From the NCBI GenBank assembly GCA_014529385.2, contig CM043959.1, positions 65,159,753 through 65,223,752 of the forward strand: a stretch of 64,000 nucleotides of DNA, given 5' to 3'. This document shows, piece by piece, positions 30,483 to 41,232 of this stretch. A program made the translations under genes and the position numbers. The notes under the pieces were generated by a model, which saw nothing but the letters and a program-made list of their open reading frames with translations, was not told the origin of the DNA and ran no database searches. Positions within the stretch are counted from its first letter, which is position 1. Each line of letters begins with the position of its first letter. The DNA comes from Adiantum capillus-veneris. Taxonomy: Eukaryota > Streptophyta > Polypodiopsida > Polypodiales > Pteridaceae.

Positions 30483-31625
30483 ATGAGTAGATCACGAATC
30501 AAAACAATCATGAAAGAGGCAGAAAACTATGTACTGATTGAGGACGCTCTTTACAAGAGGGGAAAGGACCATCAATTGAGAATGTGCGCGACTGAAGAGG
30601 AATACATTCCTATCTTAGAGCAAGCACACAGCGGACAAGCTGGTGGACATTTCTCAGCTGACAAAACGTCCAAAGCAATTCTTATTGTGGGCATGTAGTG
30701 GCCTACACTATTCATGGATGCTGAAGAGTTTGTGAAACGATGTGATGAGTGCCAGAAAACAAAAATTTCGAGAGCGCGAGACGATATGCCCTTAAGGCCA
30801 ATGATGGGGACAAGAGCGTTTGGGAAATGGGGAATAGATTTTGTAGGACCGATAACGCCTCCGGGGTATAAAACGCACGCTCAATACATTATAGTGGCAA
30901 CAGATTATCTAACAAAATGGGTGGAAGCTAAAGCAACAGCCAGAAATGATGCAAAAACGACAGCACAGTTTTTGTATGAGAACATTTTCACCAGATATGG
31001 CTTACCAATTGAGCTCGTGAGAGATAGAGGCACCCACTTCATCAATGAAGTAATCGAATTCCTATTGGACGAATTCATGGTAATTCACAGGAAGTCCGCC
31101 CCCTATCACCCACAAGCGAACGGCCAAGCAGAAAGTACGAATAAAATTTTGGTGACAATTCTTACCAAAATTGTCGGCGAATCGAGAGCTGACTGGGATC
31201 AAAATCTGCATTCAGCTTTATGGGCGTATCGAGTAGCTTACAAAACATCCATCGGAACGACTCCATTCAACATGGTTTATGGAATGCAAGCGATTTTGCC
31301 ACTTGAATTCCTTATTCCCACACTTCGAGTCGCTAAACAATTAGAATGGACGGGCCATGAATTATCCAATCAGGTAGATGTCCTAGAAAAATTGGATGAA
31401 ACTAGATTGAGAGCAGTTGTGTCAATCTACACGCAAAAATGAAACATGAAATCATTCTTTGATCAACACGTAATCAACAAGGAATTTGCTACTGGGGATT
31501 ACGTTTTAATGTATACCCTAAAACAACATTCCTGAAAACTCAAAAAGCGAGGGAATGGACCCTACGTGATTCATGACATATCATCTAGCGGTGCCATCAA
31601 ACTTGCGACATAAGAGGGAGAGAAA
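30483..31625 (+). pseudogene. giant element integrase
   Basis: The H2C2 finger (H-S-G-Q-A-G-G-H .. C-D-E-C) is followed by the DDE core: G-I-D-F-V-G-P-I, V-R-D-R-G-T-H-F and Q-A-N-G-Q-A-E-S-T. The C-terminal part continues in the same frame after TGA 31440. In-frame stops at 30696 (TAG beside TGG), 31440 and later TGA/TAA codons are of the TGG and CGA type, as expected from methyl-cytosine deamination. Integrase joins cDNA to host DNA. Confidence 0.88.
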
Positions 31626-32366
31626 ATGCCTAACTGGATTAGTGGTTGCAGACTAAAGAAATACAACTTGCCACTAACCACAGAAATGCTTGCCAAAATA
31701 CACGCTGCGAAGGAGCGCAAGAACAAAGCAAAAGAAACAAAAGCTCAAGCGCAGGAGGAGACCAAAGTCAGGATTTTAAAAAGAAAACAAGCATTACAAC
31801 AACAACTAATTCCTACACCAGCGGACATGGCTCAAATTCCTTTATCTATCATTCAAACTGATGAGCAATGGGAAACAGGAATTGATGTACTCCCGCATGG
31901 CAGGTATCAGCGAGCATTAATTGACACAGGTGCAAGAGTGAATGCGGTCAACTTCTCCACTTACAGGATGCTTATAGATGAACCCCTCGTGCAATACACA
32001 CGTGATCTACGAGCGGCAAACGGTGCAACAATGCCAACGATGGGGATAGTAAACTTACCAATCAATCTTGATGAAAATAGTTGCCCTCATCAATTTTTCG
32101 TAATGGAAGACGGAGAAATCAGAGAATCAATATGTTTAGGAGTTCCATGGATGAGAACGTACAATGCAGTCACTGAATGGTCAGAACATGCGTTAAGGTA
32201 CACACACGACTCTAACGTGTACATGACTCCATTCGCAAAAACAGATCACTCGTGGCCAAGTATTCCCATTGACAATAAGCAACTAGCTATTCAGCCAAAA
32301 ACAACCCCGAAGGTTATTCAGAAGGTCTGGATCAGGAAATCATTGCTGACCAACAAACCGAGCTAG
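31626..32366 (+). CDS. second aspartic-protease-like domain downstream of integrase
   Basis: The frame starts with the end of the integrase (NWISGCRLKKY), passes a Lys/Gln-rich helix and reaches A-L-I-D-T-G-A-R-V-N-A-V (Asp near 31923), then A-A-N-G-A-T-M-P-T-M-G and I-C-L-G-V-P-W-M. D-T-G, then the flap-like NG, then hydrophobic-L-G is the retropepsin plan. A protease is normally found upstream of RT in Ty3 elements, and this element already has one there. The domain could be a protease, or an inactive clan-AA fold with another role. Confidence 0.65.
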   Translation: MPNWISGCRLKKYNLPLTTEMLAKIHAAKERKNKAKETKAQAQEETKVRILKRKQALQQQLIPTPADMAQIPLSIIQTDEQWETGIDVLPHGRYQRALIDTGARVNAVNFSTYRMLIDEPLVQYTRDLRAANGATMPTMGIVNLPINLDENSCPHQFFVMEDGEIRESICLGVPWMRTYNAVTEWSEHALRYTHDSNVYMTPFAKTDHSWPSIPIDNKQLAIQPKTTPKVIQKVWIRKSLLTNKPS

Positions 32367-32876
32367 ATATGGCTACCTAAGGGCAAACTCCTGACGGAAG
32401 CAGCATCATCTCCAAAATCTTCCGAAGCTAATTCCAAGTGGAAATGGCAACCAAAAATGGATAACGCTAAAATGCCAGAGCTCGAAAGGAACACCAAAAC
32501 TCAAAACACGAAGCGTAAATCTTCCAAATGGCACTGGAAACCGGTGAAAACTAGAGCAGAATCGGTAACGATGCAGCAAACCACATATAAATGGGTTCCA
32601 AAAATAGTTGCCGGCACAACACCCACAATCAAGGAAAGAGCAATTCAACTGCAAGCTCTCATGTTCCATAAACAGCTACCCTCGCCATCAAAAGCCACTG
32701 AACACTACATTCAGTTTCCACATCATGCAGAGCATATTGTTACCCAACGCATTGTCTCAAACATCAGAATAGGGCCACATGACACGGCCATGCATCGACA
32801 CAGAGTTCAAAACTCATGCACATGCACCACCCTTCGTTCGGGACGACTCGGACAAGGAAGGGAGGAGTAATAGTCA
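32367..32876 (+). CDS. W-x-P-K region after the second protease
   Basis: The region is in frame with the preceding domain after one TAG (32364). It contains IWLPKGKLL, KWQPKMDN, HWKPVKTR and YKWVPKIV within a Lys-rich context, then a His-rich C-terminus ending TLRSGRLGQGREE. This corresponds to the second ORF of the 9.0-kb element. In the giant element it is joined to the integrase-protease 2 polyprotein. Confidence 0.6.
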
Positions 32877-35128
32877 GGGCCATTAAGAGGTCCAATGTGT
32901 ATATATTTACATAATGTGTGTGTTTTTTTCATTATTTAGAGTTCAGTTTTGAACAAATTCGATCAAAACCTAGCATTTTTAGCAGTTTCCTTTTTGTATC
33001 ATCCGACTAGCATAATAATGAGCTGTAATGACAAATCCGGAGCATTGGGATGCTTCTAGAGAAAATATATGCTTAGGGGCGAGTATAATAATTTTGGCTA
33101 AATTTTCGCCAGTTAATAAGTATTTTCATTTTATTGTGTTTGATTTTCGTTAATAAAACATCTAAAATTCAAAAAAAATCTCGATCACAAGTGTTGGAAT
33201 CAAGTTCTGGAAGCAAACGCCGAAGTATCATGATAAAATTATCAAGCATGGAAGTTATGAAGCTAATCTGAAGATGTCAAATTTCGGCCTCAATGATCAT
33301 GACTACATTTCGTCAAAATCGCATCAAACGGTCATACGACGCCGGAATGATGAACGGTACGACCCACAAGTGGTATGCAGATTAAATCAGGATCAATGGT
33401 GAGAAAAATCAACCCTGTGTTATGAAAATCTCGGGAAGACATAGATCAGGTAGGCCAAATTCTAGCTCATTGTTCATTGTCACCTTTTGAGAGAGAAGGA
33501 GAGAGCTTTTTTGACCTAGAGAGTGCTGCCACGTTTCTGCCCCGTACGAACGGTTGGAGCCAGCATTTCACACCAGATTTCACAGGTATGTTCCCTATTA
33601 AGTAAAGATCAAGTCTATTATGCATGCAAGCGCGAATCTTTGCACAAACGGGCGAAAGGATCGAATCAAAGTCGGATTGGGTCAAAGAGGTCGAGGGCCC
33701 TTAGAGGCTTCCATACAGAACTTTTTTCAGCCACAGAACACATCAATGTGCTCCCCACAAGGTCAGGAACAAAGCCATGTGGTCAAAACCAAATTTGGTG
33801 GTGGTACACTGATGGCGATCGGTGTACCTCCCTGACAAAAACTGGGACAGATTTTGCAAAACACCTCCCCTCAACCTCGCCTACAACCTGCTGGTGTCAA
33901 AACCAAATTTGGCCTCCATGGTACGATCGCGATCGATGCCCCCACTTGCAGGTTTTGCAACTTTTGAGTTGGCCCATGCTTGGAAGTGTGTTAAAAGTAC
34001 ACCCTCTTGAATTTTCAAGGAAAATGCACAAATTTTGCTCATAGAATGGGCCCAATTTGTCAAACACAACCAAAAAGGGAAAATTTGACCTACAACTACC
34101 CAAATCTGGTTAAAAATGATGATGGATGGTTTGGAAGGAACACTTGTCCGACTAAGGGTCAGGACAGTTGCAGAAAACCTTGGATGGATCTCAATATCTC
34201 CTACAAGTACAAATATGGTAATTTTAGTCTCGTCTGATCACACAAAGCTAGAATTGGAGCCGAGGATCACTTAAGGATGCTGAAACATCACATGGATATC
34301 CAAGAAATGCCTGAAAAATGCACAAATCTGGAAAACCTCCTAAGACAGGGTATAAAGTGCCTGATAAGGTCAAAATCAGACAATGGAGTAGGCTGATAGT
34401 AGCAGAACATCATGGGAGCAGTGGGAGCTCCAGAACTAACTTCAACTAACTCGAGGATCCAACCAAAATTCATCAGGAAAACCAAATATGGTTAGACTTA
34501 GTAAAATATTGTCAAATAGTGAAAAATTGCTCTAAATTGTTCATTTTAAGTCCAAACTTGAAAATAAATCATCAGTGGGCTAGGCAAGCATAGGAGATCA
34601 TGACCATCTAGTTTCCCCCAAATTTGGTGCAAGTACTACGATCGCGATCGGTGTACCTCAAATCCAGAATTTGACCAAAACCTATCAGATCCCTTGTACA
34701 CATCTTGTTCAAGTCACCATCCAAGTTTCAAGCCAATTGGACATCAATAACTCATAAAAAATTAGAGTCTAGTCCAAAACTCCCTTGTAACCCAGAAATG
34801 GGACCTGTAAACTCAAAAGTGGTCCAAAAGACACACAGAGTGGACCAAAATGACCCTCCAACTATCAGCAACCCACTCATATGATCAAATCCAAATTTGG
34901 CCTCTGTACTATGATCGTGATCGGTGTACCTCAGATCCAAAACTGGCTGAAATTTTTATCAGTCATAGCTCTAGCCTTCCTAGTCCCACTGGTGAAATAT
35001 GGACAAGAATGGATGAAATTTGTTCAAGTTATGATCAGTTTTAACTTTTGAACTGTTTTACTAAAAAGTCTAAATGCGATTGATTGCGAAAAGAAAATCC
35101 TGACAGCTTATGATTCTCCTGACACAGA
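32877..35128 (+). other. non-coding spacer with palindromic boxes
   Basis: There is no long frame. The CGATCGCGATCG-type box recurs at 33815 (partial), 33922, 34637 and 34910, usually after CCAAATTTGG, matching the arrangement in the 5' leader. Confidence 0.7.
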
Positions 35129-36863
35129 ATGCCTCGCCCAAAGAAAGACATGTAGTGGACAGCAGCACCATATGAAGTGGAGGAGCTTGCCACAAATGAG
35201 AAGGCTCACATCTCGGATGAAATACTGGCTCAAATCCCTGCCCACATCTTCATCTCGAAGTTTAAGGATGCTGATGGCAACTTGGTAAAGACAACTATCA
35301 TGCCACGGGAGATATGGACTCTCCACCAAAAGCCGGAAGTAATAGAGGCTGTGCGGGCGATACACTTGGAACAATTTTTCAGATTACAACCATGGGGAAC
35401 AGATTACATGAGGGCCCACGAACTCATGAGCTCAATACAATATGATGGGCAGGCAATGCTCACAGACAAAGATGGGTCAAAGGTTAAAGTAAAGATCACG
35501 AAGGAGATCATCAATGAAGCCTTACATTTCCTCCCAGGAAAACACGATTTGTTAGCAAAGACAAAGTCACTAGACAATGAGAAGGCATTCGTCAAAGCGA
35601 AGGGGAACAAATACAAATACACTGACATGATCTACGGAGAGCTGGAATTGCCGATGAGATTGATATCTCAACATTTCAGAGTTCAAAAGCCTCCTCGCTA
35701 CACAGAGCCAATCCTGCACATTGCCGTAGTCATGGCTCTAGCGATAGCAAAAAATAGATCCATTCGCTACGACTACGGATCTTATATTCTGGATAATCTG
35801 ATTGAAGCAAATTTGAAAAGCTCGGCAAAAAACAAAACCTACATGAGTACAGGGCCGATGCTAACCAGAATAGCATACCAGGCTTTGGGAATGATCGAGG
35901 ATTTGCCAGCAGCCAGCTCACAAACGGCCTTGATCCAGAAAGCTAAGCTGGTTGCACACTCTGTAAGGACAACACCTGGCGCTACATCATCGCGCTCAGA
36001 AAAGGCCACCAATAAAAGTTCTAGTGATGAAGAGAAAACGGAGACAGATGACGAAGGGAAGTCGCAAGAGTCTAAAGATAAAGTGCCTTCAGAGTTTGAG
36101 GAAAGTGAGGAGGAAGATTCAACAAAGCCGCTTGAGAGAAAACGAGGAGAGAGAAGTGCAATACCGCAGTCGGACATGCAAAAAGCATATGCGGAAGCCC
36201 ATAAAAGAGTCGAAGAAAGACGCACCAAATTGCGGGCTGACAGACAGGCTCGAGCAGTGGAAATGCAACAGGAACAAAAAACGAAGATTAGAAAGGGAAA
36301 GGCAAGAAAGGATAGAAAATGCAACTCGCCTACGGGCTGAGAAGCAAAGACTGGAAGCAGAACAAAAGGCTGCTGAAGTGGACATATCCTCACAGTCCAC
36401 GGAACAAACAAAGGAAAAAGACGCGGCTGAAGAGCAGAATCAGGCTGAACAGCTTAAGCAGATCCAGAGAGATAGGAATCTGGAAGCGCGACGCGCGGTG
36501 GATCTCACCCGCGAAAGAATAATCAGGATTCTAAAGAAAAGGAAAGCGGAAGTATCTGCTTCGCAACAAGGCGAGGAAACTTCCAAAAGGAGACATGTGC
36601 GAGAAAAATCGAGTCCGCCTCCTCCCTCGCCAAAATCGCCTCCTCCCTCGCCTAGAAAATCACCTCCGCCATCACCCAAATCTCCACCTCCTCCCCCTTC
36701 TCCATCGAACAAAAAACAGCCAACTCCTCCCCCTTCAACCTCGCAAAAGGAAGCTTTACTACCTACAGAATCCATCGGATACCAAGAAGCATGCCAAGCA
36801 GTGACTGGATTTGATTACAAGCAAACACTACGAGAGTTAGAACGACTCAATATGTGGTGCTGA
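35129..36863 (+). pseudogene. 3' ORF of giant element: globular domain, coiled coil, proline-rich
   Basis: A frame opens at ATG 35129 (MPRPKKDM), meets a TAG at 35153 (a TAG-TGG pair, probably from TGG-TGG), and continues to about 36290. There a slip leads into the frame ending at 36863. An N-terminal domain of about 250 residues (REIWTLHQKPEVIEAVRAIH, YLELPMRLISQHFR-like core) is followed by an acidic Ser-rich part, a Glu/Arg/Lys coiled coil and a run of S-P-P-P-S-P-K repeats (about 36610-36710). No signal peptide or transmembrane segment is obvious, so it is not a clear envelope gene. Confidence 0.55.
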
Positions 36864-38510
36864 GTGAAAAAGAAAGGCAGGTACAAGAAGCCCGACAAAA
36901 GCAAGAATCAGGGCAAGAAGAGTTAGACAGCCTAAGAACACAACTAGAACGCACAACGGAGGAAAGAGACCTTGAGCGGCAGCAGGCTTAGTCTCTGATC
37001 AAAGATTTGGTGGACGTCAGGACAGACCTGAGTGCCAAAGAGAAAGAGTGCCAAGAGCTGATGGCCAGAGTCCAGAAAGCGACAGAGCAGCTTGCCTACG
37101 AAAGTGCAAGATTTCAAAGGCTTAGCAACTCCTACAGCACTGTCAAGGGCACTCTGACGGCTTTGATGGCTAATCAGGAACCTGCTCGAGCATTGGTCTC
37201 CACATCTGACAATGCCACAATAGCGAACACTATAGCAGCGCTAAAAGTAGAGCTAGAGTAAGAAAGGCTTCAAAGAGAGCTGCTCGTATCAGAAATGGTG
37301 GCCCAAACAGCGACAAACGAGTTAAAATTAAAAGAAGTGGAGCAGCAACTCGCTCAAGCAAGTGATGAACTCCAGATTCAGAGACAGATCGGTGACACAT
37401 TGCTAAAGGAAAAAGAAGATCTGCTTGTCCAACAGCAGATCAAAGCAGACAAGGCACAGACTCAACCACAACTGCTGCCTGGACACCATGCGACAGACTT
37501 GCCTGGAACCTCACACCAAGGGCAACAGGAGTTGGAATTTGAAGGACCCGATCTGAACATATGAGATGAACTCAGTGAAAGCATTCAGGACATGCCAGAG
37601 GGGCTAGCCAAGGAATATATGCTCTATGAAAAGAAGATACTGGAGTCAGCAGCCCTGGCATATTTACAACCAGAAGAGCAGGTGGAAGGGTTTGGCCACG
37701 AATACCTCCCATTTCCTCTGCTGTGCCATGAAGCGAATTTGTGGAAAGAAAAGATGCGGCCAGCCTTGCCACGAAACAAAGAAGGGGGTTACGAGGGCAT
37801 TGCACTCACAGTGGAAGAAGCTCAGGTGCTTGTCGATGACCACCCCAAGTGGAGGCAGAAGTGGTTGGACAAAAGACCACAGGATCTAACAAATTACCAC
37901 AACGCACCTCAACATATACAAATAGATCTTACATTCTGCTCTGTCCCTCGACGACGCACTTGGAAAGATTTCACAACATGGAAGGGGTCAAGGCAGCACA
38001 AGCTAAATTACCCGGTTTTGACAGCGCAGCAACCCCCTACAGTGGCATACATGGTCAGCACACTGAACTCAACAATGACTTTGCTACGGGATGTCCCCGA
38101 TTTGGCCTGCCAGATGTTAGTAAAGATAGCCCGGATGATCGTCACCTGCATCCAGGTGTTTAAAGACACTGAAGGCGACGATCATCCGTGGAATCTTTTC
38201 TTGGAAGGACACAGAGGCATCTGCTGGAATCTACAGGATTCACCGCCACAGCATATCTTGATGGCCATGTACTCCAGGCTAATGTACCTGCCATCACACT
38301 ACTTGCAAACGTTTGAAGAGGCCTTCGTCACAGGATTCTTCGAAATGATTCAAGGATTTTCCACCCCATGGCGAAGGACCTCAAGGCAAGGTACGTGGCA
38401 TACCAACACACATTATCAGAAAATCCATTCAGACAACACCAAGAAGCCCTCAAAGCCGTACTGCGAACAAGAAGCTTTTCAGCAACACTCGCTTCATTAG
38501 AGCCACATCA
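36864..38510 (+). pseudogene. 3' ORF of giant element: coiled coil and C-terminal domain
   Basis: Coiled-coil frames (37007-37261, 37295-37564), rich in Glu, Gln and Leu heptads, are separated by single stops. Then a 302-codon frame (37592-38500) has W-K-E-K-M-R-P-A-L-P, W-R-Q-K-W-L-D-K and H-P-W-N-L-F-L-E-G-H. Together with the previous entry it was probably one protein of about 1100 residues. I do not recognise the family. It ends 55 bp before the 3' LTR. Confidence 0.5.
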
Positions 38511-38550
38511 ACGGCCAAAGCACTGAACATGCACGAGGGCGTGCAAGGAT

Positions 38551-38564
38551 AAGGAAGGGGGGAG
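38551..38564 (+). promoter_or_regulatory. polypurine tract
   Basis: AAGGAAGGGGGGAG immediately precedes the 3' LTR. Confidence 0.85.
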
Positions 38565-39471
38565 TGTTTGGCGGAAGAGGCAATAGGCGGCCGTGGCCAG
38601 AAGGACCATAATTTCCTGAGAAACCATTGTAAAATTCTTTTGTAAAGAAGCATCTCTAATCCGGGAAATTGTCAAGGATGTATGATTATTCTTTTGGGAG
38701 CAATTGTATATTAGAGAGCCAGTTTTAAGATTAGGGGCTTATGGCCGGACAAGCCATTTTTGCAAAGACCTAATCTATAAAGCTCATTTTCTGTAAGTTA
38801 TCTTTTTGGAGGAAAAACTAAGGAGACAGCGTACGAATGAGAGCTCCTTCTTGTTCAAACTTGTAATCTTTGCCATTGCGGCTACGGTAATCCAAATTCA
38901 CTTTTGTTTCTTGCATTGTGTTCCTCTTACTCTGCTCTTCCATTCAAGTGTAAGCATTCAAGATTTCGGTGAAGGTTTTAGACGCATCCGTCTAGGCCTT
39001 AAATCGCTGTTTTGAGTGTTTATATGCGTATTTTATGTTGTTTTGACCCTAGGAGAGGCTTTAGGGACCTAAAAACGACCCTTTAGGATCATTCGTTTAC
39101 TGTTTTTGCGTACTGTGGGACGAACGATCGTGATCGTTGTACCTCTCCAGAATGCTGTGACAGTGATAGGATATGTTCTTGATAGTCCCCTGTAGCTTCC
39201 CTTTAAGTTTCGTGCGATTCCGATATGATTTGCATGGTGAACGGACGTGATGACTGTAGAGCTGTGTAGAAGGACATAGGTATATTACTTGGCTTTAGTG
39301 CGATTGATTTGCTTGTAGAGTTAGTAGTTGCATCTCTTCGAGTTCACTTCATTAGGATTGACACCCTAGTGAGTTTCCATGCCTCATCCGAGTCGCTTCC
39401 CCTGTATCGATAATTTTATGTTGATGCTTGAGAGCTATGCTATGGACGTCCATCGCGGCGACCCGCAAACA
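38565..39471 (+). repeat. 3' LTR of giant Ty3 element, 907 bp
   Basis: Aligns along its length with 11735-12648, with a 7-bp deletion near 38800 and scattered substitutions. TATAAAG at 38776; palindromic box at 39123-39144. TSD ttaat follows. Confidence 0.93.
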
Positions 39472-39476
39472 TTAAT

Positions 39477-40843
39477 GCTTTTAGGTTGGCACTCAAGTGC
39501 CATTCTACAAAAAAGTCACCCATGCCATCTACACAGAGTTTTTCACCTGCATTTTGGTCCTGTATAACAGAAGGGATATCGGTCTGCAAAAAGAGCCATT
39601 TCAATGTATCGTGATTTTCTACTGGTATTTGAGCTGCTCTGATCCACCAAAGCTCCATTTCTGATTGAGTTTTGTGGTATGGGGAATCAAGCTTACCTTG
39701 GCTATAGTCCAATGCTCTATTCATAAGGGATATGGATACTCTTTCCATCTTTTGACATTTCTAAATTTGAGCTTCATCCAATTTCATAACAAATATAAGT
39801 TTTCCTTCACAATCTACTTCTTGCATATTATAGTATCTCACCATAGCAGATTGAACATTTTTTATACTCATCCAAATGTTATTAAAAACATTATACTCAA
39901 AAGAAGATTTTTTTTTTCTGTTTTTCATATGGCATCGGTCCTTTTATATGATAGTACTCTCCAAAATGTTTGGGTATTTCTTCATTTAACAGAGTCCTAA
40001 CTTTCCCAACATTGTGAGGCCTAGGCAACCCAAAAGCTTTAATCTTGTAATACTTTAAAACCTGAAACCAGGTTTTAGAGATGGCCCTGTAACCCCTTCT
40101 ACTCACCCCCACTGTGTCACAAACTTCTTGCATTTGAGAAGGTTGGACCAGTAAACCCATATCTTTCACTAAATTTTGAAATACCAATTTCTTCTGAGTT
40201 TGATTTTCAGGAAGTTTCAAAAGTTTAAGAATATCACTTTTTTTCATTACCTCATTTAAAAATCTCACCCTTTCTTGAACATTGGACATATCAAATCCTA
40301 AAAGACTAGTCACATGTTCTCTAGTAATCTTTAATCTTTTTTTTTTCTTTGTCCAGAACCTTCTATTAAGTTTACTACATCTCTCATTCGTTTTACTCTT
40401 AATCCTATTGGAGTTTCTTTTAAAGTCCGAAGCTGATGATTTTCTTGTTTTAGAGATGCTATTTTGTTTTCAAGTTCTAAAATTCTTGTTGCATTTGAAG
40501 ACAAAACAATTTTGAGATATTGAATGTAATGTGTATGATCAATGTGTAAATGAAATAACCTAGAACTATATCCTAGTAAGCGATCAACCCCATCACCAAC
40601 AAATCTCATCAAATCATGAGGTGTGTGAAAAGATGGATACCTTCCAGTGCTAGGATCCGGTGGATACAAGCTCCCATCTGTTCATATATCAATGTGTTTC
40701 TTTCCCTCGTTGCGAAGTTGTTGTGCTTCATTTGCATTTGTAACTGGTCTTTGATAGACACTCCGTGGAGTAGCATATTCCTGGCTTAGATTAATGTTCA
40801 AGTGAAACTTGCGGTTATCACTAATGGAAGATGTATTAGTCAT
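39477..40843 (-). pseudogene. transposase-like gene, N-terminal half
   Basis: The start MTNTSSISDNRKFHL (40843) is about 345 bp inside the right TIR. A coiled coil (ILELENKIASLKQENHQL) is followed by a helical domain with V-S-R-R-G-Y-R-A-I-S-K-T-W, then K-L-D-E-A-Q-I, a candidate first catalytic Asp, and W-H-L-S-A-N-L-K at the insertion point. It continues at 11734. Decay: TGA at 40682, a frameshift at a T-run near 40340, and stops near 39765. As the only transposase-like gene with both ends inside the TIR pair, it is the likely mobilising enzyme of the block. Confidence 0.5.
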
Positions 40844-41186
40844 TGTAAGTAATGAAGGAGCAGAAAGTATAATGGAAATAACGTAGCAGCAGAACAAGGT
40901 GCATCAGAGAAGAAGAGATAAAGCTCATGAAAGGTGAGAGAAAAGAGAGATTGAGTGATTCAGAAGTGGAAACAACTATTTGCCGCCAAGTGAAATAAAT
41001 GAATACAAATTTCGAGGTGATCCACAAAGGAATGTGAAGAAAATGATATCTTTTTGAATATTTAGAGATATGTACCTAGATACGTTTTAGATTGTGTAGA
41101 TATGCTTTAAATGACTAAAATGGACAAATTTGGAGCCGTTTTGACCATAAACGGCTCTGCTAATTAGTAATTTAACCAATTCCTTA

Positions 41187-41223
41187 CACAACCCTTTTTG
41201 AGTCATTTTTGGCCCTAATTTGG
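41187..41223 (-). repeat. right terminal inverted repeat
   Basis: Inverted match to 2582-2617. Just inside it, GAGCCGTT and AACGGCTC (about 41131-41156) form a short hairpin. The direct repeat ACTATGAGT follows at 41224-41232. Confidence 0.7.
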
Positions 41224-41232
41224 ACTATGAGT

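Larger units (their letters stand above)
11735..39471 (+). mobile_element. giant Ty3-type LTR retrotransposon (Tat/Athila-like)
   Basis: The element begins TGTTTGGCGG, ends CGCAAACA and is flanked by ttaat (11730-11734 and 39472-39476). Gross length is 27.7 kb, of which 9.0 kb is a younger nested element. It has a tRNA-Asp-type primer site, a 1.7-kb leader, gag, PR, RT, RNase H and IN in Ty3 order, extra domains after IN, a 2.2-kb spacer and a 3' ORF. The LTRs differ by several substitutions and a 7-bp indel, so it is older than the nested element. Most coding frames carry stops and it is not intact. Confidence 0.92.
2582..41223. mobile_element. TIR-bounded multigene DNA transposon (about 10.9 kb net)
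   Basis: Inverted repeats at 2582-2617 and 41187-41223 share a core AGGGCCAAAAAYGACTC plus AAAAAGGGTTG. They are flanked by ACTATGGAGT (2572-2581) and ACTATGAGT (41224-41232), a 9-10 bp TSD with one indel. A hAT pseudogene is split exactly at these points. Subtracting the 27.7-kb LTR element and its TSD copy leaves about 10.9 kb. The outermost genes start about 0.4 kb inside each end and point inward. Order: small BAH-like gene (+), Ulp1-like (-), histone H3-like (-), acidic protein (+), transposase-like (-). TSD length fits Mutator-like and some other superfamilies. The superfamily is not established. Confidence 0.65.

Noticed and set aside
11735-39471. One intact 27.7-kb element with two gag genes
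   Set aside because: The interior 17972-26987 has its own LTRs, PBS, PPT and TSD, so it is a separate nested insertion.
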